Source: Bdellovibrionota bacterium (GTDB taxonomy: Bacteria; Bdellovibrionota; Bdellovibrionia; Bdellovibrionales; Bdellovibrionaceae). From it: a stretch of DNA of 64,000 bases. The notes under the pieces were generated by a model. That model worked only from the letters and a program-made list of their open reading frames with translations, made no database searches and was not told the origin of the DNA. Location of the stretch: positions 23,231-87,230 of the forward strand of contig CAUJGP010000022.1 of the NCBI GenBank assembly GCA_963170155.1, written 5' to 3'. Both the position numbers and the translations under genes were made by a program. Shown here in pieces: positions 17,129 through 25,865 of this stretch. Each line of letters opens with the position of its first letter. Positions within the stretch are counted from its first letter, which is position 1.

Positions 17129-18619
17129 TTAGAACACTCGAATGCCATCAAGCTCAACAACAGTAAAAACCCGTGGCAAAGTAAGTTCAAAAAGGTCTAG
17201 GCGTTTTCCAAAAGAGAGATAGTTTGCAAACATTGCGGCGGCAGCTCTTTCAGGACTTGATCCTACTAAAGTTTTATCATCAGCAGCCTGGGCGGCAACG
17301 TAATGACCTAATTGAAAACTTTTGGCAGAAGAGTTTCCTGAAGGATCCATCGCCAACATAAAAGAGGAACCACGGATACCGCCATCACTACCCCATGGAG
17401 ATCCAGCAGAATCTGATTCTGTTGAAGTGACTGACCCATCCGATGTCACAATAATAAAAACTTTTTTATTAAGACGGTAAGCTGATGTTAAAATGCGTCC
17501 AATCACAGTTCCTGCATCCGCATCTCTGGCATCTCCCGTGGCTCGAGTTCCATTGTGATAATCGTAGCCTCCCATGGTAAGATTTGCAGAACCCGCATTT
17601 CCTTTAAGGGCATTATAAACAAGAGTTGCAAAAACATAGTCTCGGCTGGCTCGGGAAGTATTATTGTTGAGTCCCCAAACAGCTGCAATTTGAGGCTCTG
17701 AAAGAGGATCTGTCGCTATGGCATTTGGATTTGAAACGAGATTCGTATTATCTTTGCTTCGACAAACGACAAGTTCTTCGAGTTGTCTGCCATAATTCAT
17801 CTCTGCATACTTCTGTGCTTGTAAAGCATTGAGCCGTTCAATCGTCGTGAACAATGCAGGAGCTCGATTTGCAATTTTTGAAAGACTTCCAGAGACTCTC
17901 AGAGCTCCAGCCACGTCTTCATATCTTCCCACCACAAGAGGAGAAGGAGGTGGTAGAAAGGCCGCTTGCGTGTTATTTCCTGTTGGCGTATTGGAAGTTC
18001 CTAAGTTTGCCAATAAAGTTCCCGTCAATCCAGCCGCTTTAGCCAAACCCGTAATATCAAAACGATTGGCGTTCGTATCGTCTTGAGAGCGAACAGCCAC
18101 TCCGACGAAATTAGTATTCATCACTGCTTGAGCATCAAGAGATGCTGCTTTAAGAGCTGTCAGGAAAGGGTTTCCGGCATAGAATGGAGCCTTATTTGCA
18201 AAATCGGTAACAACGGCAGGATTCACTCCCCATCCCATCTTAGAATAAGATGCTAAGGGTTGGAGTCCTTGATCTAAAGGCATCCAATTCGCAGAAAGCC
18301 CAGCTCCTCCAGCTAAATTCAGTGTGATTAAAGCTGGGAGTTCAGAAGATTTTGCAGCACTACAAACAATGTCAGCGGCTTTAGACATACCGCCAGTTCC
18401 CATCACCTTCAGCATTGGAGGAAGCGCTAAAAATCCACCAAACTGAATGATGCCGGCTCCAAGAAAATCTCTTCGAGTCAAAGGAAGGCGATCATGCATC
18501 TTGATGAATTCCTCTGTTTTTCTTTCTACGCTTTCTGGGTTGGTATCAATCGCCTGCGCCTTCTCATCATGATCCTGTATTTGATCTACCTTATATTTTA
18601 TCTTATTATTTTTTCCCAT
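17129..18619 (-). CDS. Twin-arginine-exported protein, DUF1501-like
   Basis: About 496 residues. The start at 18619 (MGKNN) was chosen because GGGGG lies 8 bases before it; the frame runs five codons further to a TTG. LTRRDFLGAGIIQFGG, near residues 48-63, is a twin-arginine signal, implying export of a folded protein. The body has the layout of DUF1501 proteins, with GGYDYHNGT and VFIIVTSDGS in the places of their WDTH and SEFGRT motifs, but it is divergent. In Planctomycetes DUF1501 genes pair with cytochrome genes, as here. The enzymatic role is unknown. Confidence 0.65.
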   Translation of the reverse strand: MGKNNKIKYKVDQIQDHDEKAQAIDTNPESVERKTEEFIKMHDRLPLTRRDFLGAGIIQFGGFLALPPMLKVMGTGGMSKAADIVCSAAKSSELPALITLNLAGGAGLSANWMPLDQGLQPLASYSKMGWGVNPAVVTDFANKAPFYAGNPFLTALKAASLDAQAVMNTNFVGVAVRSQDDTNANRFDITGLAKAAGLTGTLLANLGTSNTPTGNNTQAAFLPPPSPLVVGRYEDVAGALRVSGSLSKIANRAPALFTTIERLNALQAQKYAEMNYGRQLEELVVCRSKDNTNLVSNPNAIATDPLSEPQIAAVWGLNNNTSRASRDYVFATLVYNALKGNAGSANLTMGGYDYHNGTRATGDARDADAGTVIGRILTSAYRLNKKVFIIVTSDGSVTSTESDSAGSPWGSDGGIRGSSFMLAMDPSGNSSAKSFQLGHYVAAQAADDKTLVGSSPERAAAAMFANYLSFGKRLDLFELTLPRVFTVVELDGIRVF

Positions 18620-18661
18620 AAATCTTTCCCCCAAAATTAAAAATAAAAATCAAAAATTATC

Positions 18662-19297
18662 TTATAGAGTTAACGTATCTAATGATGCCAGCATCGAAGT
18701 GCATAAGAACAAAAAGGCATCAGAAGTGTCGATCGCTCCTGAACTGAACTGTGACTTTACGGCGTCCAAAACAATCTGTCGCTCGACGTCTTCTTCAGGA
18801 CGTTGCCAACAAGAAAGGGCTAAACCTCTAACCGCATCGCCTAAAGCGTTGTCTGCAGGAAGAACAGTCCCCATCCAATTGATATTATTGAAGAGACGTG
18901 GACTTACTTTTTCTTGATTCACTAAATCACGGCAAACATCTCCTGCAATAGTGGAAACAGCCATCAACATTGGAGCTGTAATCGTTAATACGGTTCCATC
19001 AATAGAAATGGCTCCTTTTTTAGATGACCAAGTTGCTAATGTTAAATCAGAAGGAACTCCCAAACCAGAACATGAAACCAAATGATCTAAAACCTGTTTA
19101 TTATAAACCAGCGATAGAGTTTGGGCGTTTGGATCAGGAACATAATCTCCTGTACCATTCGTACCATTGGAGTTATTGGAGTAAGAGCCTCCTGTATCGG
19201 CGCTTTGGAATGGTTTTGCGCACCCTTGCCCTAAAGCAATACCAACAGCTAATGAAACCATTATCAAAAAAATGGATTGCCCTATTTTCTTTTTCAT
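18662..19297 (-). CDS. Small exported lipoprotein of unknown function
   Basis: The 211-residue protein has a signal peptide with a lipobox ending at Cys26 (GQGCAKP), then a Ser/Asn/Gly linker and a mostly helical body. No CxxCH motif or known domain was recognised. GGGGG lies four bases before the start codon. It is between the LamG/haem protein gene and the Tat-signal protein gene on the same strand, 42 bases from the latter, and is probably a subunit or assembly partner in that exported system. Confidence 0.62.
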   Translation of the reverse strand: MKKKIGQSIFLIMVSLAVGIALGQGCAKPFQSADTGGSYSNNSNGTNGTGDYVPDPNAQTLSLVYNKQVLDHLVSCSGLGVPSDLTLATWSSKKGAISIDGTVLTITAPMLMAVSTIAGDVCRDLVNQEKVSPRLFNNINWMGTVLPADNALGDAVRGLALSCWQRPEEDVERQIVLDAVKSQFSSGAIDTSDAFLFLCTSMLASLDTLTL

Positions 19298-19362
19298 TTT
19301 TCCCCCTCTTAATAATCTTTAAATCCCCATTTAAAATCTTTAATACTTACGTTTTATTTTTT

Positions 19363-21711
19363 TCAAGACCCCAAACATTGTGGAAAACCTGCCACCTTTT
19401 TAAATAAAAACTTTAATTTATATCCCTGCGCCTCAAACTCTTTGGCTGTGGATTGGATCATTCCATCTTCACTGGCTTGAGCATCTCTCTTACACAGAGT
19501 CTTGAAAACTCTCTTAGTCATACATCGGCTAAAGCCCTCTGATTGAGATATCATCATCCCAAAATCATGAGCCCCTTTACCTGATAAATTGCCTCTCCAA
19601 CCAAAATATTTATTGCTCTCTTTATCTATGGATTCATTGATGAAGCTGTTGTCGTAAGTGACGTAACCTCCATCAAAAACGTGATCGTTATGATTCATTT
19701 TTTTAACTACATAATTAACATGGCTATTCCCTCCTGGAAGACGACCCGTTCCAGGATCTGCAGTTCTCAATCCTGTAAGCACGATATGATTCATATCTTC
19801 ATCGTCAGCAAAGTTACTGGAGCGAGGAACCACAAGTGTGTTCTTTGTATAGTTATTGCTGAAAGTGAAGTAAGCGAACGCCCCTCTCAAGGGGTCCATA
19901 GTGGAATGACAAGATCGACAGTTTTGCACAAACTTAGTTGCGCTTCCTCCTGGGATTCGATCAATGTCCCTTCCTATTTTAGCATCTCCTGCTTGAGTTC
20001 CACCGGCCCATTTTTCGATGGGGATACAAAGAAACTCTCTAAAAGTATATTCAATGATTCGGCGATTGGTCCCTGCAATCGCATGAGCCTCCATAAAGGT
20101 TCGGGATGTAATCAATCCAGCGGGATCCGGATTATCAACCAATGTCGTTCCATTAAATAATTTTTGTGGCACCTTCTTTAAAACTTTTGCTAAATTAAAA
20201 CCCCCAGCGGCCAAAGAAGAGTAATGCAAATTTGAACGCACAATATCCCTTTCCATATTGGAGGGCACCGCAGCTTTCAAAGGATCGGCCATATAAATAT
20301 AATTTCCAGAAAGGAGTTCTTTCGCACTGAGATTATCCCTGACATTTCCGATCAGCGTTACGATAAAGTCATTTAATCCTGTGTTGATGCTTTCATCTCG
20401 AGTTGACATAGGGGCAGCAAAATCCCTTACAACAATATTGTAAAAAGAAGGGTTGTAGTAGGTGCGATCACTGGGATTGTTAAAATCAGGGCCGTTTCCA
20501 TCTTCTATGGCATGCCCAGCAGCATCGAAAATTCGATTTTCATCGATTAGATTCGCCATCTGCTTAAGGCGAGGGTTGTAAATCGGAGTGGCGACCCCAT
20601 TCAACATTTGAAATAATTTTTGTGCCTTTTTCAGAGAAGGCGTTACGTTCACCGTTAAATCCAAAGGAATTTTTTCAAATCCTTCACTGTTAGGAGCCCT
20701 TGCTCCAAGAAGTTCATCTTTCGTCAATTCACGACAGTAAATCGCAGCCAAATAAATTTTACCGACCCAAGGATAATTCCGACTGTTAAAAGTTCTTGAT
20801 TCAGGAGCTGGAGCTTTCGAAAAATCATTAGGAGCGCTGGCTTCGTTACCAAATGCCAAACGCATATCTAAAGCTCTTTCCACCGCATTAATATTATTGT
20901 CATCCAAGGTGTTATACCTGACGCTTTCACCCGTTGAATACCATCCTGCAGAAAGATTACCGGCAAAATCTTGAGATACTGTCTGCGTCAGAGTATCTAA
21001 ATACATTTCATCACTACGATAGAAATTAACAACCCCACCTTTACTTCGTGTGATCACAAGATGCTGAGGTAAATTAGAAGAGATTGGAAGAACATCCTCT
21101 CTTGCACTTAAAAAAGGATTTCGCAACATTCCTTGAACATTTGAAAAATTGGTATTTTTAGCACTATTCTCACTGGTCCGAATTGCTGATTTATAAATTT
21201 CTCCATCATTATAACCCTGGTAAACGGCAAAATTTGAAAACTCTTTAAAGTAAGTGTCTCCTAAAGATAAAATACGAAGAGATTGTTTAATTGGCGGGTT
21301 ATTGTCAGATTCATTGTTAACAATCCTCTGAGCAGGAGTACGGTTTTGAATCCAGAGCTCAATGCTCATTTCATTTGAGGACTTGCATTTATCGATAATT
21401 TTTGTTTGCGCAGAGTTAATGCTTCTCAAAACATTCGTTTGAACAAATTCAAAATACTCAGAAGTCAGTTTGTAGTTTGAACTAGAACCATCAAAGAGTT
21501 TTAAATCAAGCGGAGCTCCATGTTTTGAATCAGCGATATCATGAATGACAACTCCATTTGCATCCACCGTGGCATTCGTCGAATTGAATCGATAAAGAAC
21601 GACCGCGTCGCCTCTCATGCTGCCATTACCATTGATATCCAAGGCTTGCAAAGGAGTCGCAAACAAAAAGGTTAACAGCAAAAACCCTATTATTTTATTT
21701 ACTCTAATCAT
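19363..21711 (-). CDS. Exported protein with LamG-like domain and one c-type haem motif
   Basis: The 782-residue protein has a cleavable signal peptide (FLLLTFLFATPLQA). Residues of about 30-330 look like a LamG or concanavalin-type lectin fold (VVLYRFNS, ELWIQNRTP, WVGKIYLAAIYCRELT). The C-terminal half has one haem motif, CRSCH (Cys598, Cys601, His602), followed by STMDPLRGAF, typical of the large DUF1592/1588-type proteins that accompany DUF1501 or DUF1552 partners. Combining a carbohydrate-binding-like domain with a haem site suggests action on an extracellular polymer or surface glycan. That role is inferred. Confidence 0.68.
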   Translation of the reverse strand: MIRVNKIIGFLLLTFLFATPLQALDINGNGSMRGDAVVLYRFNSTNATVDANGVVIHDIADSKHGAPLDLKLFDGSSSNYKLTSEYFEFVQTNVLRSINSAQTKIIDKCKSSNEMSIELWIQNRTPAQRIVNNESDNNPPIKQSLRILSLGDTYFKEFSNFAVYQGYNDGEIYKSAIRTSENSAKNTNFSNVQGMLRNPFLSAREDVLPISSNLPQHLVITRSKGGVVNFYRSDEMYLDTLTQTVSQDFAGNLSAGWYSTGESVRYNTLDDNNINAVERALDMRLAFGNEASAPNDFSKAPAPESRTFNSRNYPWVGKIYLAAIYCRELTKDELLGARAPNSEGFEKIPLDLTVNVTPSLKKAQKLFQMLNGVATPIYNPRLKQMANLIDENRIFDAAGHAIEDGNGPDFNNPSDRTYYNPSFYNIVVRDFAAPMSTRDESINTGLNDFIVTLIGNVRDNLSAKELLSGNYIYMADPLKAAVPSNMERDIVRSNLHYSSLAAGGFNLAKVLKKVPQKLFNGTTLVDNPDPAGLITSRTFMEAHAIAGTNRRIIEYTFREFLCIPIEKWAGGTQAGDAKIGRDIDRIPGGSATKFVQNCRSCHSTMDPLRGAFAYFTFSNNYTKNTLVVPRSSNFADDEDMNHIVLTGLRTADPGTGRLPGGNSHVNYVVKKMNHNDHVFDGGYVTYDNSFINESIDKESNKYFGWRGNLSGKGAHDFGMMISQSEGFSRCMTKRVFKTLCKRDAQASEDGMIQSTAKEFEAQGYKLKFLFKKVAGFPQCLGS

Positions 21712-21775
21712 TTCGTCCCCCAGTCACTAACCCTTAACCCTTATTGAACTCAAAAAATTTTCTTAAAAACAAATT

Positions 21776-23671
21776 TCACGGCGCAATCACGTTGAAGAAA
21801 GTCGCACTTCCCGCTGTGGAGTATCCCAACTCCTGATCCAAAGGCGCTCCCACCAATAAAAAATTACCTGAAACTGCTAATGCAGAACCAAAACGATCCA
21901 AAGGTCCTTGATTTAAAGCATAGTAATTAAATCTGAGCGTCGTATTGACAGAGCCATCCGATGGAAGTGCCATCTGATAAACTCGGCCTCGCTTACTTAA
22001 GGCTTCCTTTGCACCAATAAAAAAACTTGTATTCCCAAAGGCTATGGCCGACCCCATCTGTTCTTCACCGCCACCTCGAAATGCTCGGACAGACGCATTG
22101 CTACCACCACCATTTAAATCGATCAACGCCACCCATCCATTACGGATTGCGGGAGGGGTTGCCATATTTGAAGGGTACCAATTTTTTGCACTCACCAGCA
22201 GTAAGTTATTTTTAAGCGCAACACTACTGCCTAAACGCGATGAAACAGGAATGACTTCATTACCAACTCTGTTGTTTGTTAACACCCAAGCCGAGCACGT
22301 CGGCGCACTAATATTAGCGATATTACATTGATGAAAGGTCCCTGTCGTTGACGTGTTCACGGCACTTCCTGGGGCTCCTATCACTAACCGCGAGCCTGAA
22401 ACGGCCAAACTCGCACCAAAATCACTTTGCACATCCACTCCAGAAATAGAACTGGTAGCACTAAAAGTTCCACTGCTGAGAGTGTAAACATGAACGGCTC
22501 CAACGCCACTCACACTCGGAGCTCCCACAAACAACCGATTGGATTCAAAAGCTAAACTGGTACCAAACTTACTGGAAGCTCCTCCATCGAGAGTCTGTAC
22601 CTTGCTCCAATTACCTGATCCATCCCTTTGAAAAAACCAAACACGCCCACTTTGATTACCAAGGGCCGCATTTCCGATAAATAAATAATTCCCACTTAAT
22701 AAAACAATATTAGGTTTCACATTATTTTCTAATTCAGCAGTCGGTGGAATCACTGTCGTGGAATAAACCCAAGAACTTCCATTATTTTCGTAGATACGCA
22801 CGCCACCCACATTCACGAAAGCATAGGCGTTCAATCCGGTTGTCAGAACAGCCGCGCGGTTCCCAGAAATACTCACTGATTCGCCAAAAAGCCCTTGAGC
22901 TTCAGCTTCCACTTCAGCGTTGACTTTTTGTTCTTTAGGACAAGCATTCGTCACATTCACTTTAAAAGTTCGCGATACAGAATTTTTATTGTAAGGGCTA
23001 CGAAGCCTCACCGTCACTGTAGCTGATCCCTCCATGCAAACTCGCACATCAGAAGTCACATCAGGATCTTGAGATCGGGGTCTAATCTGCAATGTTGTTT
23101 TGCTCGGGCGCGCGGTTGGAGTCCGTCCGGGGACGTCAATATCTAAATCAGCACTCGACGTCACACATTGAATATCTCTGTTATTGGCAGTCCCTCTTTC
23201 ATCCGTTCCCCAAAGTACACCTGTTGCACCCGCATCCCATCGAATGTCACATTGCACAGTTGCGCTTTGATCACACACATCGACAGGAGTAACATTGGTC
23301 TTTAATAGGCTTAATTCCAAAACGGGTGTGCTCAATGCATTTCCAGAATTTTCCGTGTAACCAGATTTAGTAGTGACTGTTGTAGCAACGGCACCCGAAC
23401 CAACAACCGTGATATTACTGATCTCAGGGTTTCCTTGCTTATCAGCAGGACAAGGGTTAGCGACGGGAGCATTCGGATCCGTCGGCATGCCAGGCGTTCC
23501 GGGAGGAGGTGTGCTGCTGCTATTATTAGATCCGCCACCGGAACTTGGTTTATTAACAAAATCGCCTCCACTCATTCGGCAATTTTGAAACGATATCAGC
23601 AGTAAAAAAGACAATCCCAAGAACACCACTGTTTTTTTCTTTGTATGTGTTTGTAATTGTTTTAAATTCAT
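21776..23671 (-). CDS. Lipoprotein with FG-GAP-type beta-propeller repeats
   Basis: The 631-residue protein has a signal segment ending ISFQNCRMS (Cys31), then a Ser/Pro/Gly linker and an Ig-like portion up to about residue 240. From about residue 250 there are repeats such as FGESVSISGNRAAV, FGTSLAFESNRLFVGAP and FGASLAVSGSRLVIGAP. These are FG-GAP repeats as in integrin-alpha propellers; about six or seven are visible. Such propellers bind partner proteins or surface ligands. It is the first gene of the minus-strand run that continues to 14631. Confidence 0.75.
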   Translation of the reverse strand: MNLKQLQTHTKKKTVVFLGLSFLLLISFQNCRMSGGDFVNKPSSGGGSNNSSSTPPPGTPGMPTDPNAPVANPCPADKQGNPEISNITVVGSGAVATTVTTKSGYTENSGNALSTPVLELSLLKTNVTPVDVCDQSATVQCDIRWDAGATGVLWGTDERGTANNRDIQCVTSSADLDIDVPGRTPTARPSKTTLQIRPRSQDPDVTSDVRVCMEGSATVTVRLRSPYNKNSVSRTFKVNVTNACPKEQKVNAEVEAEAQGLFGESVSISGNRAAVLTTGLNAYAFVNVGGVRIYENNGSSWVYSTTVIPPTAELENNVKPNIVLLSGNYLFIGNAALGNQSGRVWFFQRDGSGNWSKVQTLDGGASSKFGTSLAFESNRLFVGAPSVSGVGAVHVYTLSSGTFSATSSISGVDVQSDFGASLAVSGSRLVIGAPGSAVNTSTTGTFHQCNIANISAPTCSAWVLTNNRVGNEVIPVSSRLGSSVALKNNLLLVSAKNWYPSNMATPPAIRNGWVALIDLNGGGSNASVRAFRGGGEEQMGSAIAFGNTSFFIGAKEALSKRGRVYQMALPSDGSVNTTLRFNYYALNQGPLDRFGSALAVSGNFLLVGAPLDQELGYSTAGSATFFNVIAP

Positions 23672-24069
23672 TCTTCCCTACCCCCAAGAAAGACCTCTTA
23701 TCTCATTATTAAATAATACACGAGATGTAGTTAATATTGTTAAAAAAAATAATTTTGGCCCATTTTAAACCGACAACTTATTAAACATATTTTCCACCAT
23801 TTTTTATAAATGTTAATTATTTAATAAATGAGACCTAAATTGCTCATATAAAGACAACAAAAATATATTTTTATTGATTATCGTATTGATACAAAATCAT
23901 TTATTTTCTCTTAAAACAATGGCCGCAGAACAAATAAAAAATGCTCTTTGCATACAAAAAATGTCATTTTTTTTAAAATAAATTCTATTTATATATGAAC
24001 AGTAGCTATTTTCCATAATTTGATTTACTCATCCTTGTTCAGTTAAAAAAATAAAGGAGGATCTTTTTT
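23672..24069. other. AT-rich divergent intergenic region
   Basis: This 398-base, strongly AT-rich region lies between the FG-GAP lipoprotein gene (minus) and the small exported protein gene at 24070 (plus). It must contain two promoters; none is convincing by eye. A strong AAGGAGGATC ribosome site lies just before 24070. No gene is seen. Confidence 0.5.
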
Positions 24070-24789
24070 ATGAAGAATTTTATCTTTATCAAATATATCT
24101 TATTGGTAGGCCTACTCACTCTCAGCCATATTGCAACAGCTCAATCTAACAGCAACAGACATATGAAAAATAAAATTTATAATTTCTTGGATGAGATTAA
24201 ATACACTATAAGAAGCAACGATTACTCTAACGATCAACTACGGCAAGTTCTGCATTATTTATCACTGGCCCAAGAGAGTTTGAATGATTCAAACCGCCCT
24301 CAACCACCCACTCAACCTGAGAGACCCAATCCCTCTTTTAACTTAATATGCATGTCCAGAGATGGTGACAACAGATCTCCCTATGCGATAGGGATTCAAA
24401 ATACTTTAGACTTATCAGTTATAAAAACAAATATTATTTATACCAAAGAAAGTGATTGCCAAAGTATTGTCAAATCCCCCTTTCAAGTCAAAGATGTTGT
24501 TTACGTCTGTGGATCTAGGGATAAAGATGGGATGTCTCCATATAGCATTTATACCATTAATAATAATTCAAGCACACAGCTCAAGCTAACATATGATAGC
24601 GTTGTTTCATGTCAAACCTCACTCGCTCGATCAAAAATAACACCCCAAGTTCTTGGAGTTTGTGCATCCAGAGATAATGATGGAAAATCTCCATGGTCTT
24701 TTTTCACAATAAACCACCAAACAAATGCAGTTTCAAAAATAGATATAACTTATCCCTCACTCGATGAATGCCAACAACGAAGTTTGTAA
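24070..24789 (+). CDS. Small exported protein with three Cys-containing SRDxDG repeats
   Basis: The 239-residue protein has a cleavable signal peptide (LVGLLTLSHIATAQS) and a near-ideal ribosome site. A helical segment (about 28-75) and a proline-rich linker lead into three repeats of about 50 residues. Each begins C-x-SRD with an acidic, Gly-containing stretch, then SP (CMSRDGDNRSP, CGSRDKDGMSP, CASRDNDGKSP), and ends near a second Cys followed by Gln. The repeats are probably small disulfide-linked beta modules. The family was not recognised. It stands alone between convergent and divergent neighbours. Confidence 0.65.
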   Translation: MKNFIFIKYILLVGLLTLSHIATAQSNSNRHMKNKIYNFLDEIKYTIRSNDYSNDQLRQVLHYLSLAQESLNDSNRPQPPTQPERPNPSFNLICMSRDGDNRSPYAIGIQNTLDLSVIKTNIIYTKESDCQSIVKSPFQVKDVVYVCGSRDKDGMSPYSIYTINNNSSTQLKLTYDSVVSCQTSLARSKITPQVLGVCASRDNDGKSPWSFFTINHQTNAVSKIDITYPSLDECQQRSL

Positions 24790-24871
24790 TTCATGACCAA
24801 TGGTTCTTCACCAATGAGGAAAAGAAAATTGATTGCTCTTTTTTTTGAATGCTTTAAGTGGTCGGAGCGAA

Positions 24872-24891
24872 CGCAACGGGAGAACGTTGCG
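24872..24891. terminator. Stem-loop between convergent genes
   Basis: CGCAACG (24872-24878) and CGTTGCG (24885-24891) pair perfectly around a 6-base loop, between the stop codons of two convergent genes. No T-run follows on either strand, so it may not be a classical intrinsic terminator. Confidence 0.4.
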
Positions 24892-24903
24892 CTTTACGGT
24901 TCA

Positions 24904-25749
24904 TTATATTTCTTTTGGTAAGCAACTATTTTTTGTTTTACTTCCCGAGAGTCGTCCTTGTATGCATCGTCTTTCTTCGAAATCACAATGACCTTTTGGG
25001 TTTTTATCAGAGACAGTCGCTATTTCTTCAGAAAAAGAGACGATCGCCGAACCATCAGGGATCTCTAATCCATTTAATTTGCAACCGTAAGCAGTCCCAC
25101 TGGCTGGCTTATAAAAGCTCTCACCACAAACATAAGAAGAATACGCATTACTTCCGGTCAGATTGCCATTGATACAACGTCGAATCTGACCGACGCAATT
25201 GGAAGCGCCATTGACAACAGGATCTTTAAATAAAACGACAAGATGACCATGAAGAATCGTTTTTCCTCCGGCCATACAAGAAGCTGTTCCCGCGGGATTC
25301 ACTAGAGGTGGAGCAATACACTCTGTTTTACTTGGATCACCAACGCTGAGAGGATTAATCATTCCATCTAAGCATTGTCTTAGTTCGAATAAGTTACAAA
25401 CGGCATGGTTATTAGGAGGCGTTGGAGGAAGATTTTTTAACCCCCATTGAGACCATAAATGAGGCTTCTCCATCCCATCAATATTGCAACTTTTATAATT
25501 TACAAGCGGTGGTAAATAGCCACCGCCATCTCCTCCACCATTGGTAGGAGGATTATTACCTCCGGGATTTGTTCCTCCTCCTCCCACAGAGCCATCACGA
25601 TCGGGATCAGCGGGATCTTGAACTCCTGATCCTGGCCCAGCGCTGCTGGCCGTCACTTTTTCAAGATGAATTGAGTCCCTTTGCGCACAATTTTGAAATA
25701 ACAGAAGGACCCCGAGATTAAAAAGGAGTAACATTAACAGCCGTTTCAT
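24904..25749 (-). CDS. Cys-rich lipoprotein, module gene B (first copy)
   Basis: The start at 25749 was chosen because GGGGA lies just upstream and the signal segment then begins at the N-terminus. The 281-residue product has a lipobox ending LLLFQNC (Cys21) and a Gly/Asn/Pro linker. Three Cys-containing units follow in which an IPDG or LHG turn leads to RRCINGNLTG or RRCIQGRLSG and a final Cys. It is clearly homologous to the protein at 29978 (both contain PHLW, WGLKNLPP, NPLSV and RRC). It lies downstream of module gene A in the same orientation. The biochemical role is unknown; surface exposure is likely. Confidence 0.7.
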   Translation of the reverse strand: MKRLLMLLLFNLGVLLLFQNCAQRDSIHLEKVTASSAGPGSGVQDPADPDRDGSVGGGGTNPGGNNPPTNGGGDGGGYLPPLVNYKSCNIDGMEKPHLWSQWGLKNLPPTPPNNHAVCNLFELRQCLDGMINPLSVGDPSKTECIAPPLVNPAGTASCMAGGKTILHGHLVVLFKDPVVNGASNCVGQIRRCINGNLTGSNAYSSYVCGESFYKPASGTAYGCKLNGLEIPDGSAIVSFSEEIATVSDKNPKGHCDFEERRCIQGRLSGSKTKNSCLPKEI

Positions 25750-25865
25750 TGAATCCCCTTTCAGAACAAACAATAATCCATTACAATCATTGTTTCACAA
25801 CCATCTTTAAAGAAACTTATTTCCCATCATCCCTTCTGAAACTTACCAAGACTGTTCACTCATCA

